Shown here piece by piece: positions 18,561 to 27,230 of a DNA stretch of 64,000 nt (positions within the stretch are counted from its first letter, which is position 1; each line of letters opens with the position of its first letter). Position numbers and translations under genes: made by a program. The notes under the pieces are model-generated. The model saw only the letters and a program-made list of their open reading frames with translations, was not told the DNA's origin and did no database searches. Source of the stretch: Microbulbifer elongatus (GTDB lineage Bacteria > Pseudomonadota > Gammaproteobacteria > Pseudomonadales > Cellvibrionaceae); contig NZ_JAIVKJ010000001.1 of assembly GCF_020524885.1 (NCBI RefSeq), positions 1,178,001 through 1,242,000 on the forward strand, in the 5' to 3' direction.

Positions 18561-20114
18561 ATGAAAAAACTGATTGCAGGAACCCTTGCCAGTGTGGTTT
18601 TCGGGGTAACCTCTGTGGCAGCACTTGCTGCCACTCCCCCCAAGCCGGAACAGGCCACCGGCGAGCGCGAGAACGTATTGATTCTGATGTTCGACGACAT
18701 GCGGTTTGATACGTTTTCTTACCGCGATGGCCCCGTGTCTACCCCGAATATCGACACGCTCGCGGAAGAGAGTGTGCGATTTGACAATGCCATGACCACC
18801 ACCGGACTGTGCTCGCCTTCACGCGCGGCCATGTTTACCGGGCGCTGGGGGCACAGAACGGGCCTCGACGACAATGTTGGCCTTTATCACTCACGACTGT
18901 CTGAACTGGATCTGTCGGAAGGCGGTCTGCTGGCGCGCGCAAAAGATGCCGGCTATTTTGTCGGTTATGTGGGCAAGTGGCATCTCGGTCCTCAAGGCGT
19001 CCGCCTGCGTGGCGCCGACTACACAGCGGAGATCAAGGAAGCCGAGTGGTCCCGTGGTATGCGCCAGCTGACGCCTTACGGTATTCAGAAAAATATCGCC
19101 AAGTACAAGGCCGCTGCCAATGCGCCGGAAGATCAGAAGGCGGAATATTTTAACGGCGAGAAAGTTGAGTATTTCCAGACTCTGTCCGGAACCTATGAAG
19201 ACACTGGTACCTATAAGAAAGTAAAGGCGGGCCAGGATTTGCTGCGCAAGGCGGCAAAAGAACAGCGCCCATTCTTTGGCATTATCAGCTTTGATCAGCC
19301 GCACCCGCCTTACCGGGTACCCGAGCCTTACGCCAGCATGTTCGACCCGAGCAAACTGGAGTTGCCGGCCAACCACTTGACCGAGCGCGTCAACAAGCCG
19401 ATGTCTCAGGATGATCCGTTCTGGCCCTGGCACGACGTCAGCCACCTGAGTGATGAAGAATGGCTGAAGATGCGCGCTTACTACTATGGCGCTATGGCCA
19501 TGATTGATCGCGCCGTCGGTGAAATTCTGGAAACCGCAAAGGAAACCGGAATCTACGACGACCTGCATATAGTGTTTGTCGGTGATCAGGGAAGTATGCT
19601 GGGCGAACACGGCCTGTATGACAAGGGTCCCTATGCCTATGACGAGCTGATGCGCATGCCGCTGATGATTCGCAACCCAGGCGTGAAACCCAAATCGGTC
19701 ACTCGCCAGGTTTCTATGCTCGATATCGCCCCGACCCTTGCTGAAATCATGCACCTGCCGGAAGACGGCGTACAGGACGGTCGCTCGCTAAGTCAGCTGA
19801 TGGCAAAAGGTGACATTGCAGACAACGGCCGCAAGGACACCGCGTTGTATGCCTACGAGTGGTACAACGGTGGCTGGTTCGGTATTCGTGCTCTGCGTAC
19901 CCCTGAAATGAAATTTGTGTGGAATCCGGGGGATGCCCGCGACGAACTGTACGATTTGCGCAAAGACCCGATCGAAGTGAATAACCAGTTCAATAACCCC
20001 GAATACCGGGAGCAGTTGGTCGTCATGGCGCAGCTTATGCGAGAAGAATTGGTGAAGACCGAAGATCCCTTGCTGGCCCGGTTTGATTTGCAACTGGCCG
20101 ATCTTCTGAAGTAA
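18561..20114 (+). CDS. Secreted formylglycine sulfatase (second)
   Basis: The ATG at 18561 has GAGGT 8 nt upstream and gives a signal peptide (MKKLIAGTLASVVFGVTSVAALAA), 517 residues in all. Sulfatase features are LILMFDDMRFD (metal site, degenerate relative to DD), the CSPSRAAMFTG signature with Cys84, YVGKWHLGPQG, FGIISFDQPHPPYRVP, and FVGDQGSMLGEHGLYDKG. It follows the GH16 gene by 16 nt and precedes another sulfatase by 25 nt, so all three are probably one transcript. The S1 subfamily cannot be assigned by eye. It probably removes a sulfate at a different position from the other two sulfatases. Confidence 0.9.
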   Translation: MKKLIAGTLASVVFGVTSVAALAATPPKPEQATGERENVLILMFDDMRFDTFSYRDGPVSTPNIDTLAEESVRFDNAMTTTGLCSPSRAAMFTGRWGHRTGLDDNVGLYHSRLSELDLSEGGLLARAKDAGYFVGYVGKWHLGPQGVRLRGADYTAEIKEAEWSRGMRQLTPYGIQKNIAKYKAAANAPEDQKAEYFNGEKVEYFQTLSGTYEDTGTYKKVKAGQDLLRKAAKEQRPFFGIISFDQPHPPYRVPEPYASMFDPSKLELPANHLTERVNKPMSQDDPFWPWHDVSHLSDEEWLKMRAYYYGAMAMIDRAVGEILETAKETGIYDDLHIVFVGDQGSMLGEHGLYDKGPYAYDELMRMPLMIRNPGVKPKSVTRQVSMLDIAPTLAEIMHLPEDGVQDGRSLSQLMAKGDIADNGRKDTALYAYEWYNGGWFGIRALRTPEMKFVWNPGDARDELYDLRKDPIEVNNQFNNPEYREQLVVMAQLMREELVKTEDPLLARFDLQLADLLK

Positions 20115-20139
20115 ATCGCGCGATGTAAGTGGGAAAATA

Positions 20140-21582
20140 ATGAAAGTATTGAATGTAATGGCCGTGGCTCTCCTGAGCCTCGCCGCCAGTGGTGTATTCG
20201 CGGCTACCGCGGAAAAGGTCGAGAAGCCAAATATTGTGGTCATTCTCGCCGACGATCTAGGCTATGCGGATGTTGGGTTTAACGGCTCCAAAGATATCGT
20301 GACCCCAAACCTCGACAAACTCGCGAATGAAGGCATAACCTTTTCCGAGGCTTATACCGCACACCCGTTTTGCGGGCCGAGTCGCGCAGCTCTGATGACT
20401 GGCCGCTATCCGCACAAAATTGGTTCCCAATTCAACTTGCCGGTGCGAGGCTCTTTCGTCGGCGTGCCGACCGAAGAGAAATTCGTTAGCAAGATGCTGC
20501 AAGAAAACGGTTACTTCACCGGGGCTGTGGGAAAGTGGCACCTGGGTGAGGCTCCGGAATATCACCCCAATCGTCGCGGTTTCGATGAGTTCTACGGTTT
20601 CCTGGGTGGCGGCCACAACTACTTCCCGGAGCAGTTCAAGAAGGCTTATGCCCGTCAGGTAGAGCAGGGACTCACCAACATCGACCACTACATAATGCCG
20701 CTGGAACACAATGGCAAAGAGGTTGATGAAAACGAGTACATCACCGACGCGCTTTCCCGTGAGGGCGCAAACTTTGTACGCAAAGCGGCAGATACTGGCA
20801 AGCCGTTCTTCCTTTACCTTGCCTACAACGCCCCCCATGTTCCCCTGCAGGCAAAGCAGGAAGACATGGAAAAGTTCCCTGATATCAAGGACAAAAAGCG
20901 CAAGACCTATGCCGGTATGGTCTATGCCATGGACCGCGGTATTGGCGAAGTGGTAGATGCACTGGATGCTACCGGGAAGCTGGACAATACCTTGATCGTG
21001 TTTTTCAGCGATAACGGCGGCAAGCTACAGTTTGGCGCGAATAATCATCCGCTGAGAGAAGGCAAGGGCAGTGTGTTCGAAGGTGGCTTCCGTACACCGA
21101 TGGTGATGCATTGGCCCAAGCAGATTAAGGCCGGAACCCAGTTCGAACACCCGATCAAGGCGCTGGATTTGTTCCCTACGTTTGCCGGGCTTGCCGGTGC
21201 TGAACTGGAACAGGAAAGCAAGCTGGACGGTAAGAATATATTCTCGTTCCTGCAATCCGGTGACGCGCCACACAAAGACGAGTTGATCTTTGCCTTGCGC
21301 CACCGTGGTAGCTATAGCGATGCTGCGGTACGACGCAATGAATGGAAAGCAGTGAAAGTCGGTGAGAAGTCGCCGTGGAAGCTGTTCAATATTGAGCAGG
21401 ACGAGGCTGAAGAAAATGATCTGGCCGAGAAGCATCCGATGATGCTGCGCGACATGGTGCGTGAGATGGAGAAATGGTCCTGGGATAACGCGCAGCCGCG
21501 CTGGTTCCATATCCATGAGGAAGGCGCGCTGTGGCGTCAGCACGGGATGCCGCGGTTCGATAAAACCTTCGCGACGGATTAA
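20140..21582 (+). CDS. Secreted formylglycine sulfatase (third), arylsulfatase A-like
   Basis: The 480-residue protein starts with a signal peptide (MKVLNVMAVALLSLAASGVFAA). It has the canonical metal-binding ILADDLGYADVG and CGPSRAALMTGRYPHKIG with Cys78 as the formylglycine precursor. YFTGAVGKWHLGEAP and FFSDNGG complete the active-site set. It resembles N-acetylgalactosamine-6-sulfatase or arylsulfatase A relatives common in galactan loci. It is the last gene of the GH16 operon and is followed by a strong terminator at 21622. Confidence 0.92.
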   Translation: MKVLNVMAVALLSLAASGVFAATAEKVEKPNIVVILADDLGYADVGFNGSKDIVTPNLDKLANEGITFSEAYTAHPFCGPSRAALMTGRYPHKIGSQFNLPVRGSFVGVPTEEKFVSKMLQENGYFTGAVGKWHLGEAPEYHPNRRGFDEFYGFLGGGHNYFPEQFKKAYARQVEQGLTNIDHYIMPLEHNGKEVDENEYITDALSREGANFVRKAADTGKPFFLYLAYNAPHVPLQAKQEDMEKFPDIKDKKRKTYAGMVYAMDRGIGEVVDALDATGKLDNTLIVFFSDNGGKLQFGANNHPLREGKGSVFEGGFRTPMVMHWPKQIKAGTQFEHPIKALDLFPTFAGLAGAELEQESKLDGKNIFSFLQSGDAPHKDELIFALRHRGSYSDAAVRRNEWKAVKVGEKSPWKLFNIEQDEAEENDLAEKHPMMLRDMVREMEKWSWDNAQPRWFHIHEEGALWRQHGMPRFDKTFATD

Positions 21583-21621
21583 TTTCCAGGATTCATCTGT
21601 AGTCAGTTGCTGATACTTTTG

Positions 21622-21657
21622 CGGCCACCCAATTACGCGTTCGGTGGCCGTTTTTTT
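21622..21657 (+). terminator. Terminator after third sulfatase
   Basis: CGGCCACC at 21622-21629 pairs with GGTGGCCG at 21643-21650 and is followed by seven T. It separates the sulfatase operon from the FG-GAP lipoprotein gene beginning 28 nt later. Confidence 0.88.
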
Positions 21658-21684
21658 AAGTAGCCTTATCACGGTGTGAGTGCA

Positions 21685-23592
21685 ATGTTTAACAAGAATT
21701 ATCTTACTGCAGCGATTGCTGTGGTCTCTGTTTCATCCCTGCTGGGTTGTGACCGGAGCGCTGAAGGCGCTGCATTGAAGAATGAGGGTATACAGTTTAC
21801 AACGGTCAACAATGGATTTTTCGCCCATCAGAAGAATCTCCGCAAATGGGGCGCGCCGGTGGTGGCAGATCTGGACCGGGACGGCTGGCCAGATGTGATT
21901 TTGAATGAACATGGGTTTGGCGTAAGGATAATCTGGAATAATGCCGGCGAGTTCAGCCAGCCATTCGATCTGCTGATGGGGGATTCTCACGGGGTTTCGG
22001 TGGCGGACTTTGACCAGGACGGCGCACTGGAGGTGATTGTCTCTCGCGGCGGTGGTTCAGGCTCCAATGCGCGCAACGCAATCATCTATCGTGTGGATAG
22101 CGAGCGTAATTTTGATCGCCTGGCGAATTTTCCAGATCCACTGATGAACATGCGTGGGCGAACCGTGCAATTTGCAGACCTGGATCACGATGGCGCGACG
22201 GACCTTCTGAACTTTGCATTTCCCTCCAAGGAAAGGCGTGGTGAGAGCGAAAATTACCTGTACCGGAATGCAAAGGACGGAACGCTCAGCCTTGCGGGAC
22301 ATTTGAATGCCCGGGTACGTGGTGATGGACAGAGAACGCTGATTACCGATATCGACGGTGACGGGCAGCAGGACCTTTTGCTGTACGGCAACGGTCCAAT
22401 CTCATTGCACCGCGGCAAAGGCGGGTTTGAGTTTGAGGAAGTGACGGATCAGTGGTTGCCCGCCAAATTTAAAGATGTAACCGGAGCAGCGGAGATCGAC
22501 TTCGATAACGATGGTGACTTCGATCTCGTGCTCAGCCGCGCAAATGCGTTTGAAAGCGGAGAGACTTTCTTTGACGAGGACACGGGCACGTGGGGCTTCT
22601 ACGTGCGTCGCGAGGCCTTTGAGTATGATCTGGCAGTGGGAGACCTTCTGGAGCTGGTGAATTACCAGAGCCCTTGGCCGCATCGACAGATCTACATTGG
22701 CGAATCCGCCTATCAATATGAATTTCCCGGTGAAACCCACAGCGGAAAGACATTGACGCTGGTCAACAGCGACTCCCTCGGCTGGCCTGATCGAAGGGAA
22801 GAGCAGGGCTTGCACGCCGGTTATATCGGCAACCAAACGTGGAGGATTGGCGGTAACGTATGGTCCCCCACAGTCGGTGTCGTAAAAGGGCTGAAGAAGA
22901 ACCCTGGTTCCGGTATTGACCAGGCTAAAACCAGTCAGCGCAAGGTTGCTCCCGGCAATGTGCTGCTGGAGAACCGAGACGGCAAGTTTGTCGATATTAC
23001 CACTAGCGCAGGCCTGGATGCGCCACTGAACAGCACCAGTGTGGTAGTCGCGGATCTCGATAATGATGGCTATCAGGACCTGTTCTTCGTTCAACGAGGC
23101 AACCTGGTAACCCCCACTGAATCGATGGTCTACCGGAATACCGGCAGCGGAACGTTTGAAGTTGTACACGAGCACCAGGTGCTATCCAATGACCTTGCGG
23201 CCTGGGGGCTGGGTGGGGTCGCTTTTGATTTCGACCAGGATGGAAAGCAGGATCTGCTGTTTGGCAACGAGCACGGCAAGTGGCATCTGTTCAAGAACAA
23301 TACCGCTTCCGTCGGCAATCATCTGACCATTGACCTGGGGGCACCGGGTTCAGTTAATGCGACTCCACTCGACGGAATCCTAAAGGGCACTGCTTGCGGA
23401 AAAACGCAAACCCAGCGTGTGGGAAGTAGCAGTTCCGGTTACGAGCGCAGTTTCAACCGCTATGTGCACTTTGGCTTGGGAGACTGTGGTGAGCCTGTGC
23501 AGCTTGAGGTCAATTGGACCAATGGCGAGCACTTCGTACGCGATATAGTAGCGTTTGGCAAAGACAAAGAGCTTGTGGTTACGTTGAATTGA
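21685..23592 (+). CDS. FG-GAP/ASPIC-UnbV (CRTAC1-like) lipoprotein
   Basis: The 635-residue protein from ATG 21685 has a lipoprotein signal (MFNKNYLTAAIAVVSVSSLLGC). A GTG nine bases upstream is an alternative. It carries at least six FG-GAP/VCBS Ca-binding repeats, for example ADLDRDGWPDVILNE, ADFDQDGALEVIVSR, ADLDHDGATDLLNF, TDIDGDGQQDLLLY, ADLDNDGYQDLFFV and FDFDQDGKQDLLFG, forming a beta-propeller. A C-terminal ASPIC/UnbV domain follows (GTACGKTQTQRVGSSSSGYERSF to LEVNWTNGEHF). It is probably an extracellular binding or scaffold protein of the glycan locus; no catalytic motif is visible. Its ribosome binding site is weak. The terminator directly upstream means it needs its own promoter or readthrough. 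Confidence 0.85.
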   Translation: MFNKNYLTAAIAVVSVSSLLGCDRSAEGAALKNEGIQFTTVNNGFFAHQKNLRKWGAPVVADLDRDGWPDVILNEHGFGVRIIWNNAGEFSQPFDLLMGDSHGVSVADFDQDGALEVIVSRGGGSGSNARNAIIYRVDSERNFDRLANFPDPLMNMRGRTVQFADLDHDGATDLLNFAFPSKERRGESENYLYRNAKDGTLSLAGHLNARVRGDGQRTLITDIDGDGQQDLLLYGNGPISLHRGKGGFEFEEVTDQWLPAKFKDVTGAAEIDFDNDGDFDLVLSRANAFESGETFFDEDTGTWGFYVRREAFEYDLAVGDLLELVNYQSPWPHRQIYIGESAYQYEFPGETHSGKTLTLVNSDSLGWPDRREEQGLHAGYIGNQTWRIGGNVWSPTVGVVKGLKKNPGSGIDQAKTSQRKVAPGNVLLENRDGKFVDITTSAGLDAPLNSTSVVVADLDNDGYQDLFFVQRGNLVTPTESMVYRNTGSGTFEVVHEHQVLSNDLAAWGLGGVAFDFDQDGKQDLLFGNEHGKWHLFKNNTASVGNHLTIDLGAPGSVNATPLDGILKGTACGKTQTQRVGSSSSGYERSFNRYVHFGLGDCGEPVQLEVNWTNGEHFVRDIVAFGKDKELVVTLN

Positions 23593-23597
23593 TGAAA

Positions 23598-23629
23598 ACA
23601 CCTCAGTAGTGTTAGTACTGCTGAGGTGT
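23598..23629. terminator. Hairpin between convergent FG-GAP and beta-helix genes
   Basis: ACACCTCAG at 23598-23606 is complementary to CTGAGGTGT at 23621-23629, with a short T-run on the minus strand. It probably ends both convergent transcripts. Confidence 0.6.
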
Positions 23630-23639
23630 CTCAGATGTT

Positions 23640-25508
23640 TTATTTGTAGATAAAGTCCGTAGCTTCGGTGCCATCCGGGAGATGCATGTCCGAGCGGTAT
23701 AGCACGCTGGGGCGCTCCGTTTCACCGCTTCCCAAAGCCAATCCCTCCTGAACGATATTCGCCTGACTGAGATCAACTGGGAAGAATCCTTGCTTGGCCG
23801 ACTGATCGCCAATTTCGGTGTCCGATAGCTGGTTCAGAGAAAGCACTGGAGCGATGGGGAATACCACATACCAGCGTGTGCCAGATGGGTTGAGTGAGGT
23901 GTCCAGATCGCCGCGCCCGATGGTGGTTATAGTCTTTCCTTCACGCTCTGCAATGTACTCACGGTTGGAGAGGCTTAGCAGGTAGGTGGATACGTTGCCG
24001 ACCTCGGCCGTGGGCCTGTCATACTTTGTTTGCCGCAAAGTGATGTCGCCAGTGATACTCAAGTTGTTAATTCGGCCGCGAGTGAGGTCCCGACATCTGG
24101 TACCACAGGTAAATGAACCCTTGTCGATGAGCAGTGCAGATCCACTGTCGATGGCCTCGATATTTTCAACGCTGATGTCTTTCAGTATTTTGCTATGGGT
24201 TTTAAGCCAGACGCCGGTAAATCCATCGACGATCTTTACATTAGAAATTTTGATTTTATTGGATGAAGTGTAGTAGGGCCCGGACCGGTTGAAGTTGTCG
24301 TTGTCGGTGCCATTGCCTGCCTCCACACGCACTCCAATGCCGTTTACCACTTCGATGTTATCGATCTCAATCCAATCGCCACCATACACTTGCACTGCGC
24401 CATATCCGGTATGAGACTGGATCGCGGTTATATTCTTGATTGAACCTTTTATCGGTGTGCGCCCGTAGGTCGGATTGCGCTGGATGGCGAACATATCGGG
24501 AATGATATTGCCCTCTACGTCAATAAAGTCGCCAGCCTCGTTGGTCGCCAATGGCACGTTGTTGTCCGGCATCGGATTGTTCGGTTGACCCTGGTTATCG
24601 TAGCGGTCTTCGAGAAAAACCGGGCTGGATCCAAATCGCCAGGCGTAGGCACCATCTTTGTAGTCGGCGTCGGCGAACATTTGCACGGATACAGACTCCG
24701 TGTGGTTATCTTCAATAACCACATTGGATACCGCAAAATTTCGGACGTAAAACGCAGCAAAGGGAATGGCACGGGTTGTATTTACTTGCCCACTGCCGTT
24801 CCCCGTACTTTCTCCGTAGACGATCGGCATGTTGGTGCGGGCATCAATGGTGAATTTTCGGGAAGGATCCGTAGAGGTGACTTCCACGTTTTCAACTCTA
24901 TCCTCCAGCAGGTTGCTGGGACCATTACTGCGCCCGAAGCTGAACAAAAAGCGCCGATTTACATTGCTGGTTTCTTTAGTGCCACGCATTTCCAGAGTGA
25001 CTTCTGGCTCGATCTCTAACCGGGTGTTTGATGGCAGTGGGATGTGCGCCAGGCTAAAACGTGATTGGCTGTTAGGGTTGGCACGCAGTATCACTACACC
25101 CCCGTCCTCCTCGCGACTGGCGCGATTTAGTGCGCCCCGTACGCGTTGAGAGTCATCCGTATTTTCATCAAAAACCGCTTCTGCATAGATTTCCTCAGGC
25201 TCCGCATCCGTTACCTGATTTTCAAAGTAACCGATTTCGCCAAACGGTTTCCCCGGCAGGTACGCGACTTCCATTTGGCCGTAGCCGGTGAGGTCGGTAT
25301 CTGTAGGTGCGGGTTCGGGCTCGGGTTCGGGCTCGGGTTCGGGCTCCGGCTCCGGAGCTGGTGCTGGTGCTGGTGTAGGCTCCGGCTCATTAGAATCTGT
25401 ACTTGATCCGCCGCATGCACTTAGCACAAACAGGACACAGGCCATGAGCATGAGTTTCGCGATACTTCGGACGAAACTGGTGAAGTGGAATACATATAGG
25501 GTCTTCAT
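23640..25508 (-). CDS. Secreted right-handed beta-helix lipoprotein, candidate polysaccharide-degrading enzyme
   Basis: The 622-residue protein has a lipoprotein signal with lipobox LSAC (Cys32) and a Pro/Glu/Ala repeat linker at 41-68. Residues about 130-520 show the repeating strand pattern of a pectate-lyase-type beta-helix: VRGALNRASREEDGGVVILRA, LPSNTRLEIEPEVTLEMRG, IKNITAIQSHTGYGAVQVYGG, IEIDNIEVVNGIGVRVEAGNG, IKISNVKIVDGFTGVWLKTHSKILKDISVENIEAI. The next gene on the strand is a paralogue sharing NTRLEI, ENIEVTST(D/H)P(S/T)RKFTID, the R.E.G.G region and PIAPVL near the end. Folds of this type include GH28, GH82 and several lyase families; I cannot assign one. Given the locus, a galactan or carrageenan hydrolase is plausible. 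Confidence 0.75.
   Translation of the reverse strand: MKTLYVFHFTSFVRSIAKLMLMACVLFVLSACGGSSTDSNEPEPTPAPAPAPEPEPEPEPEPEPEPAPTDTDLTGYGQMEVAYLPGKPFGEIGYFENQVTDAEPEEIYAEAVFDENTDDSQRVRGALNRASREEDGGVVILRANPNSQSRFSLAHIPLPSNTRLEIEPEVTLEMRGTKETSNVNRRFLFSFGRSNGPSNLLEDRVENVEVTSTDPSRKFTIDARTNMPIVYGESTGNGSGQVNTTRAIPFAAFYVRNFAVSNVVIEDNHTESVSVQMFADADYKDGAYAWRFGSSPVFLEDRYDNQGQPNNPMPDNNVPLATNEAGDFIDVEGNIIPDMFAIQRNPTYGRTPIKGSIKNITAIQSHTGYGAVQVYGGDWIEIDNIEVVNGIGVRVEAGNGTDNDNFNRSGPYYTSSNKIKISNVKIVDGFTGVWLKTHSKILKDISVENIEAIDSGSALLIDKGSFTCGTRCRDLTRGRINNLSITGDITLRQTKYDRPTAEVGNVSTYLLSLSNREYIAEREGKTITTIGRGDLDTSLNPSGTRWYVVFPIAPVLSLNQLSDTEIGDQSAKQGFFPVDLSQANIVQEGLALGSGETERPSVLYRSDMHLPDGTEATDFIYK
25309..25380. repeat. 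Low-complexity GGGTTC/GGGCTC tract encoding Glu-Pro/Ala-Pro linker
   Basis: Alternating GGGTTC and GGGCTC hexamers followed by GGTGCT repeats encode the EPEPEPEP and APAPAP linker of the beta-helix lipoprotein. Tandem units of six preserve frame, so linker length could vary between strains. Confidence 0.7.
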
Positions 25509-25713
25509 TGATTCTCGATAGTCTCCTCGGGATTGTTATAGCGCGGTTTACTGACGGCCGATCTAGACCGTTTCCGCCTCTTTTTGTGTACTCAGTTTGA
25601 TCTCGATTCCTGCGTAGTTGGTGGCCTGGGGACGGCCACCAACTGACGTCGAAGATTGACGTACCCGCGATCAGTTCCTCGCTAATGAATCTCAGGAGGC
25701 TACCGTGCAGGCG

Positions 25714-27141
25714 TTATTTGTTTATCCATTCATCGGCGATGGAACCGTTCAGGCGCAGGGCATCTTCGCGATACAGGACACGTTCCGGTCGCTCCAGTGG
25801 AAGGTCCGCCGAGGCTTGAATATTTGCGCTGTCGATATCAAAGGCATACCGGCCTTGATTTCTCGAACCGGTAGAGCCTGAATTCAGTGCGGATGCCATC
25901 AGAACCGGCGCAATAGGTTTTGTTTCCCAGCGGCGTTGGGATGGATCGCGTGGAAAGTCACTCAGCTTGGTTCGTCCTTCACGCTCACTCCGAGTCACAA
26001 AGTACTGAGATGATGGGCCGATATCTGCAAGGGCAAGATTGTTGGTTCTGTCTAGCCGGATGACACCGTCGAATCGAGTATTGGTGAGCCAGCCGCGAGT
26101 GAAAGTGTCCGAATCGCTGGAGTTCGACATAACTGCAAAGGCGCTATCACTCGCGGTTATGTTCGTACCGTGAATATCCCGCATGATTTTTTGGTGAGGC
26201 TTAAGGAAAACTGCGGCCATACCTTCACCGTTGTGGATGTTTTGCATCCGAATTTTCTTGATGGTGCCGACATGTTGGCCTGCCTGATTCAAGTAGTCAG
26301 ACGGACGTCCGCTGCCGGGTTCCAATCGTATCGTCAAGCCGCCCTGTGCAGAGAGATCGCGCATCAATACCTTGGTGCCACTGAACAATTGAACCAGGGC
26401 GTACCCGGCAGCAACTTTATCAACGGTGACATTCTGGATAACGCCACCCTCAGGTACACGATCATAGGTTTGGTTATTGGCGACAGTGCGGGTGTCACTA
26501 TCTGCTACGAGGAAGATTGAAGGGAAGATCGAATAGTTGTCTTCGATGTGGACATTCGACAAGGCGAAATTTCGGACGAAACCGATACGGAACGGAATCG
26601 CATTTTTAAAAATTTCTTGATTGTTTACATCGATGGTGAATTTTCGAGTCGGGTGCGTGGACGTAACCTCGATATTCTCGAGCTGGGGTGGCAGGTTGGT
26701 GGCATCCCGACCTGCAGAAAACAGCACCCGGTCCATCATGAGAAGAGTGGTGTCCGGGTGTATTTCTAGTCGCGTATTCGATTTCAGGTCGACTTGTGTC
26801 AGTCGATATTCACCAGCCCTCAGGCGGACAACGCCACCTTGCGACTTGTTACTCGCTCTATTGATCGCGCCCTGTAGTTGACTGGTTTGCTGTGCCGGCG
26901 TGCCGGTGAGTGTGATCGATTCGGTATTGGCACTGCTGACTTGATTGCTGAAGTAAGTAACTCCGTCCACTTTGACTGGATCGACTTCGGCAATGGACGC
27001 AGCCTGTGCCTGAGATAGGCTCCATAGCGGTAGAGTGGCCAGGAGAAGTGCCTGGCAAATACTGTTTGCGGAACTCGTAGTCCGTCGACTTCGCTTGGGT
27101 GGGATGGTTTTTGCTCTATTTCTCTCAGATTGCTTGTACAT
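25714..27141 (-). CDS. Secreted right-handed beta-helix protein, paralogue of the lipoprotein
   Basis: The 475-residue protein has a long basic N-region and a Sec signal ending near AQAQAA (about residue 47). The beta-helix pattern covers most of the rest: LQGAINRASNKSQGGVVRLRAGEYRL, LKSNTRLEIHPDTTLLM, VIQNVTVDKVAAGYALVQLFSGTKVLMRDLSAQGGLTIRLEPGSGRP, AAVFLKPHQKIMRDIHGTNI. The segment order matches the neighbouring 622-residue lipoprotein but without lipidation and linker, so one may be cell-attached and one released. It starts at ATG 27141 with AAGG 10 nt upstream. A 205-nt gap separates it from the paralogue. An operator-like repeat lies at 27216. Catalytic residues are not identifiable by eye. 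Confidence 0.77.
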   Translation of the reverse strand: MYKQSERNRAKTIPPKRSRRTTSSANSICQALLLATLPLWSLSQAQAASIAEVDPVKVDGVTYFSNQVSSANTESITLTGTPAQQTSQLQGAINRASNKSQGGVVRLRAGEYRLTQVDLKSNTRLEIHPDTTLLMMDRVLFSAGRDATNLPPQLENIEVTSTHPTRKFTIDVNNQEIFKNAIPFRIGFVRNFALSNVHIEDNYSIFPSIFLVADSDTRTVANNQTYDRVPEGGVIQNVTVDKVAAGYALVQLFSGTKVLMRDLSAQGGLTIRLEPGSGRPSDYLNQAGQHVGTIKKIRMQNIHNGEGMAAVFLKPHQKIMRDIHGTNITASDSAFAVMSNSSDSDTFTRGWLTNTRFDGVIRLDRTNNLALADIGPSSQYFVTRSEREGRTKLSDFPRDPSQRRWETKPIAPVLMASALNSGSTGSRNQGRYAFDIDSANIQASADLPLERPERVLYREDALRLNGSIADEWINK

Positions 27142-27215
27142 AGGATCAGCCTTTTTTGCATTATTTGAGTATCGGCATGCGTACCGGTCGGTACGGCGGG
27201 TAATGCTATGTTGGC

Positions 27216-27230
27216 AAACATGGTATGTAT
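27216..27230. promoter_or_regulatory. Operator-like repeat upstream of beta-helix genes
   Basis: AAACAT-GGT-ATGTAT matches AAACAT-N3-ATGTTT with one mismatch, 75 nt upstream of the beta-helix start codon. An additional ATGTTGG half-site lies at 27208-27214. It marks the last regulon-type site in the window. Confidence 0.5.

Noticed and set aside
17153-18700. Long minus-strand frame opposite the GH16 gene
   Set aside because: Antisense shadow of a GC-rich gene with no family features; GH16 catalytic motif is clear on the plus strand.
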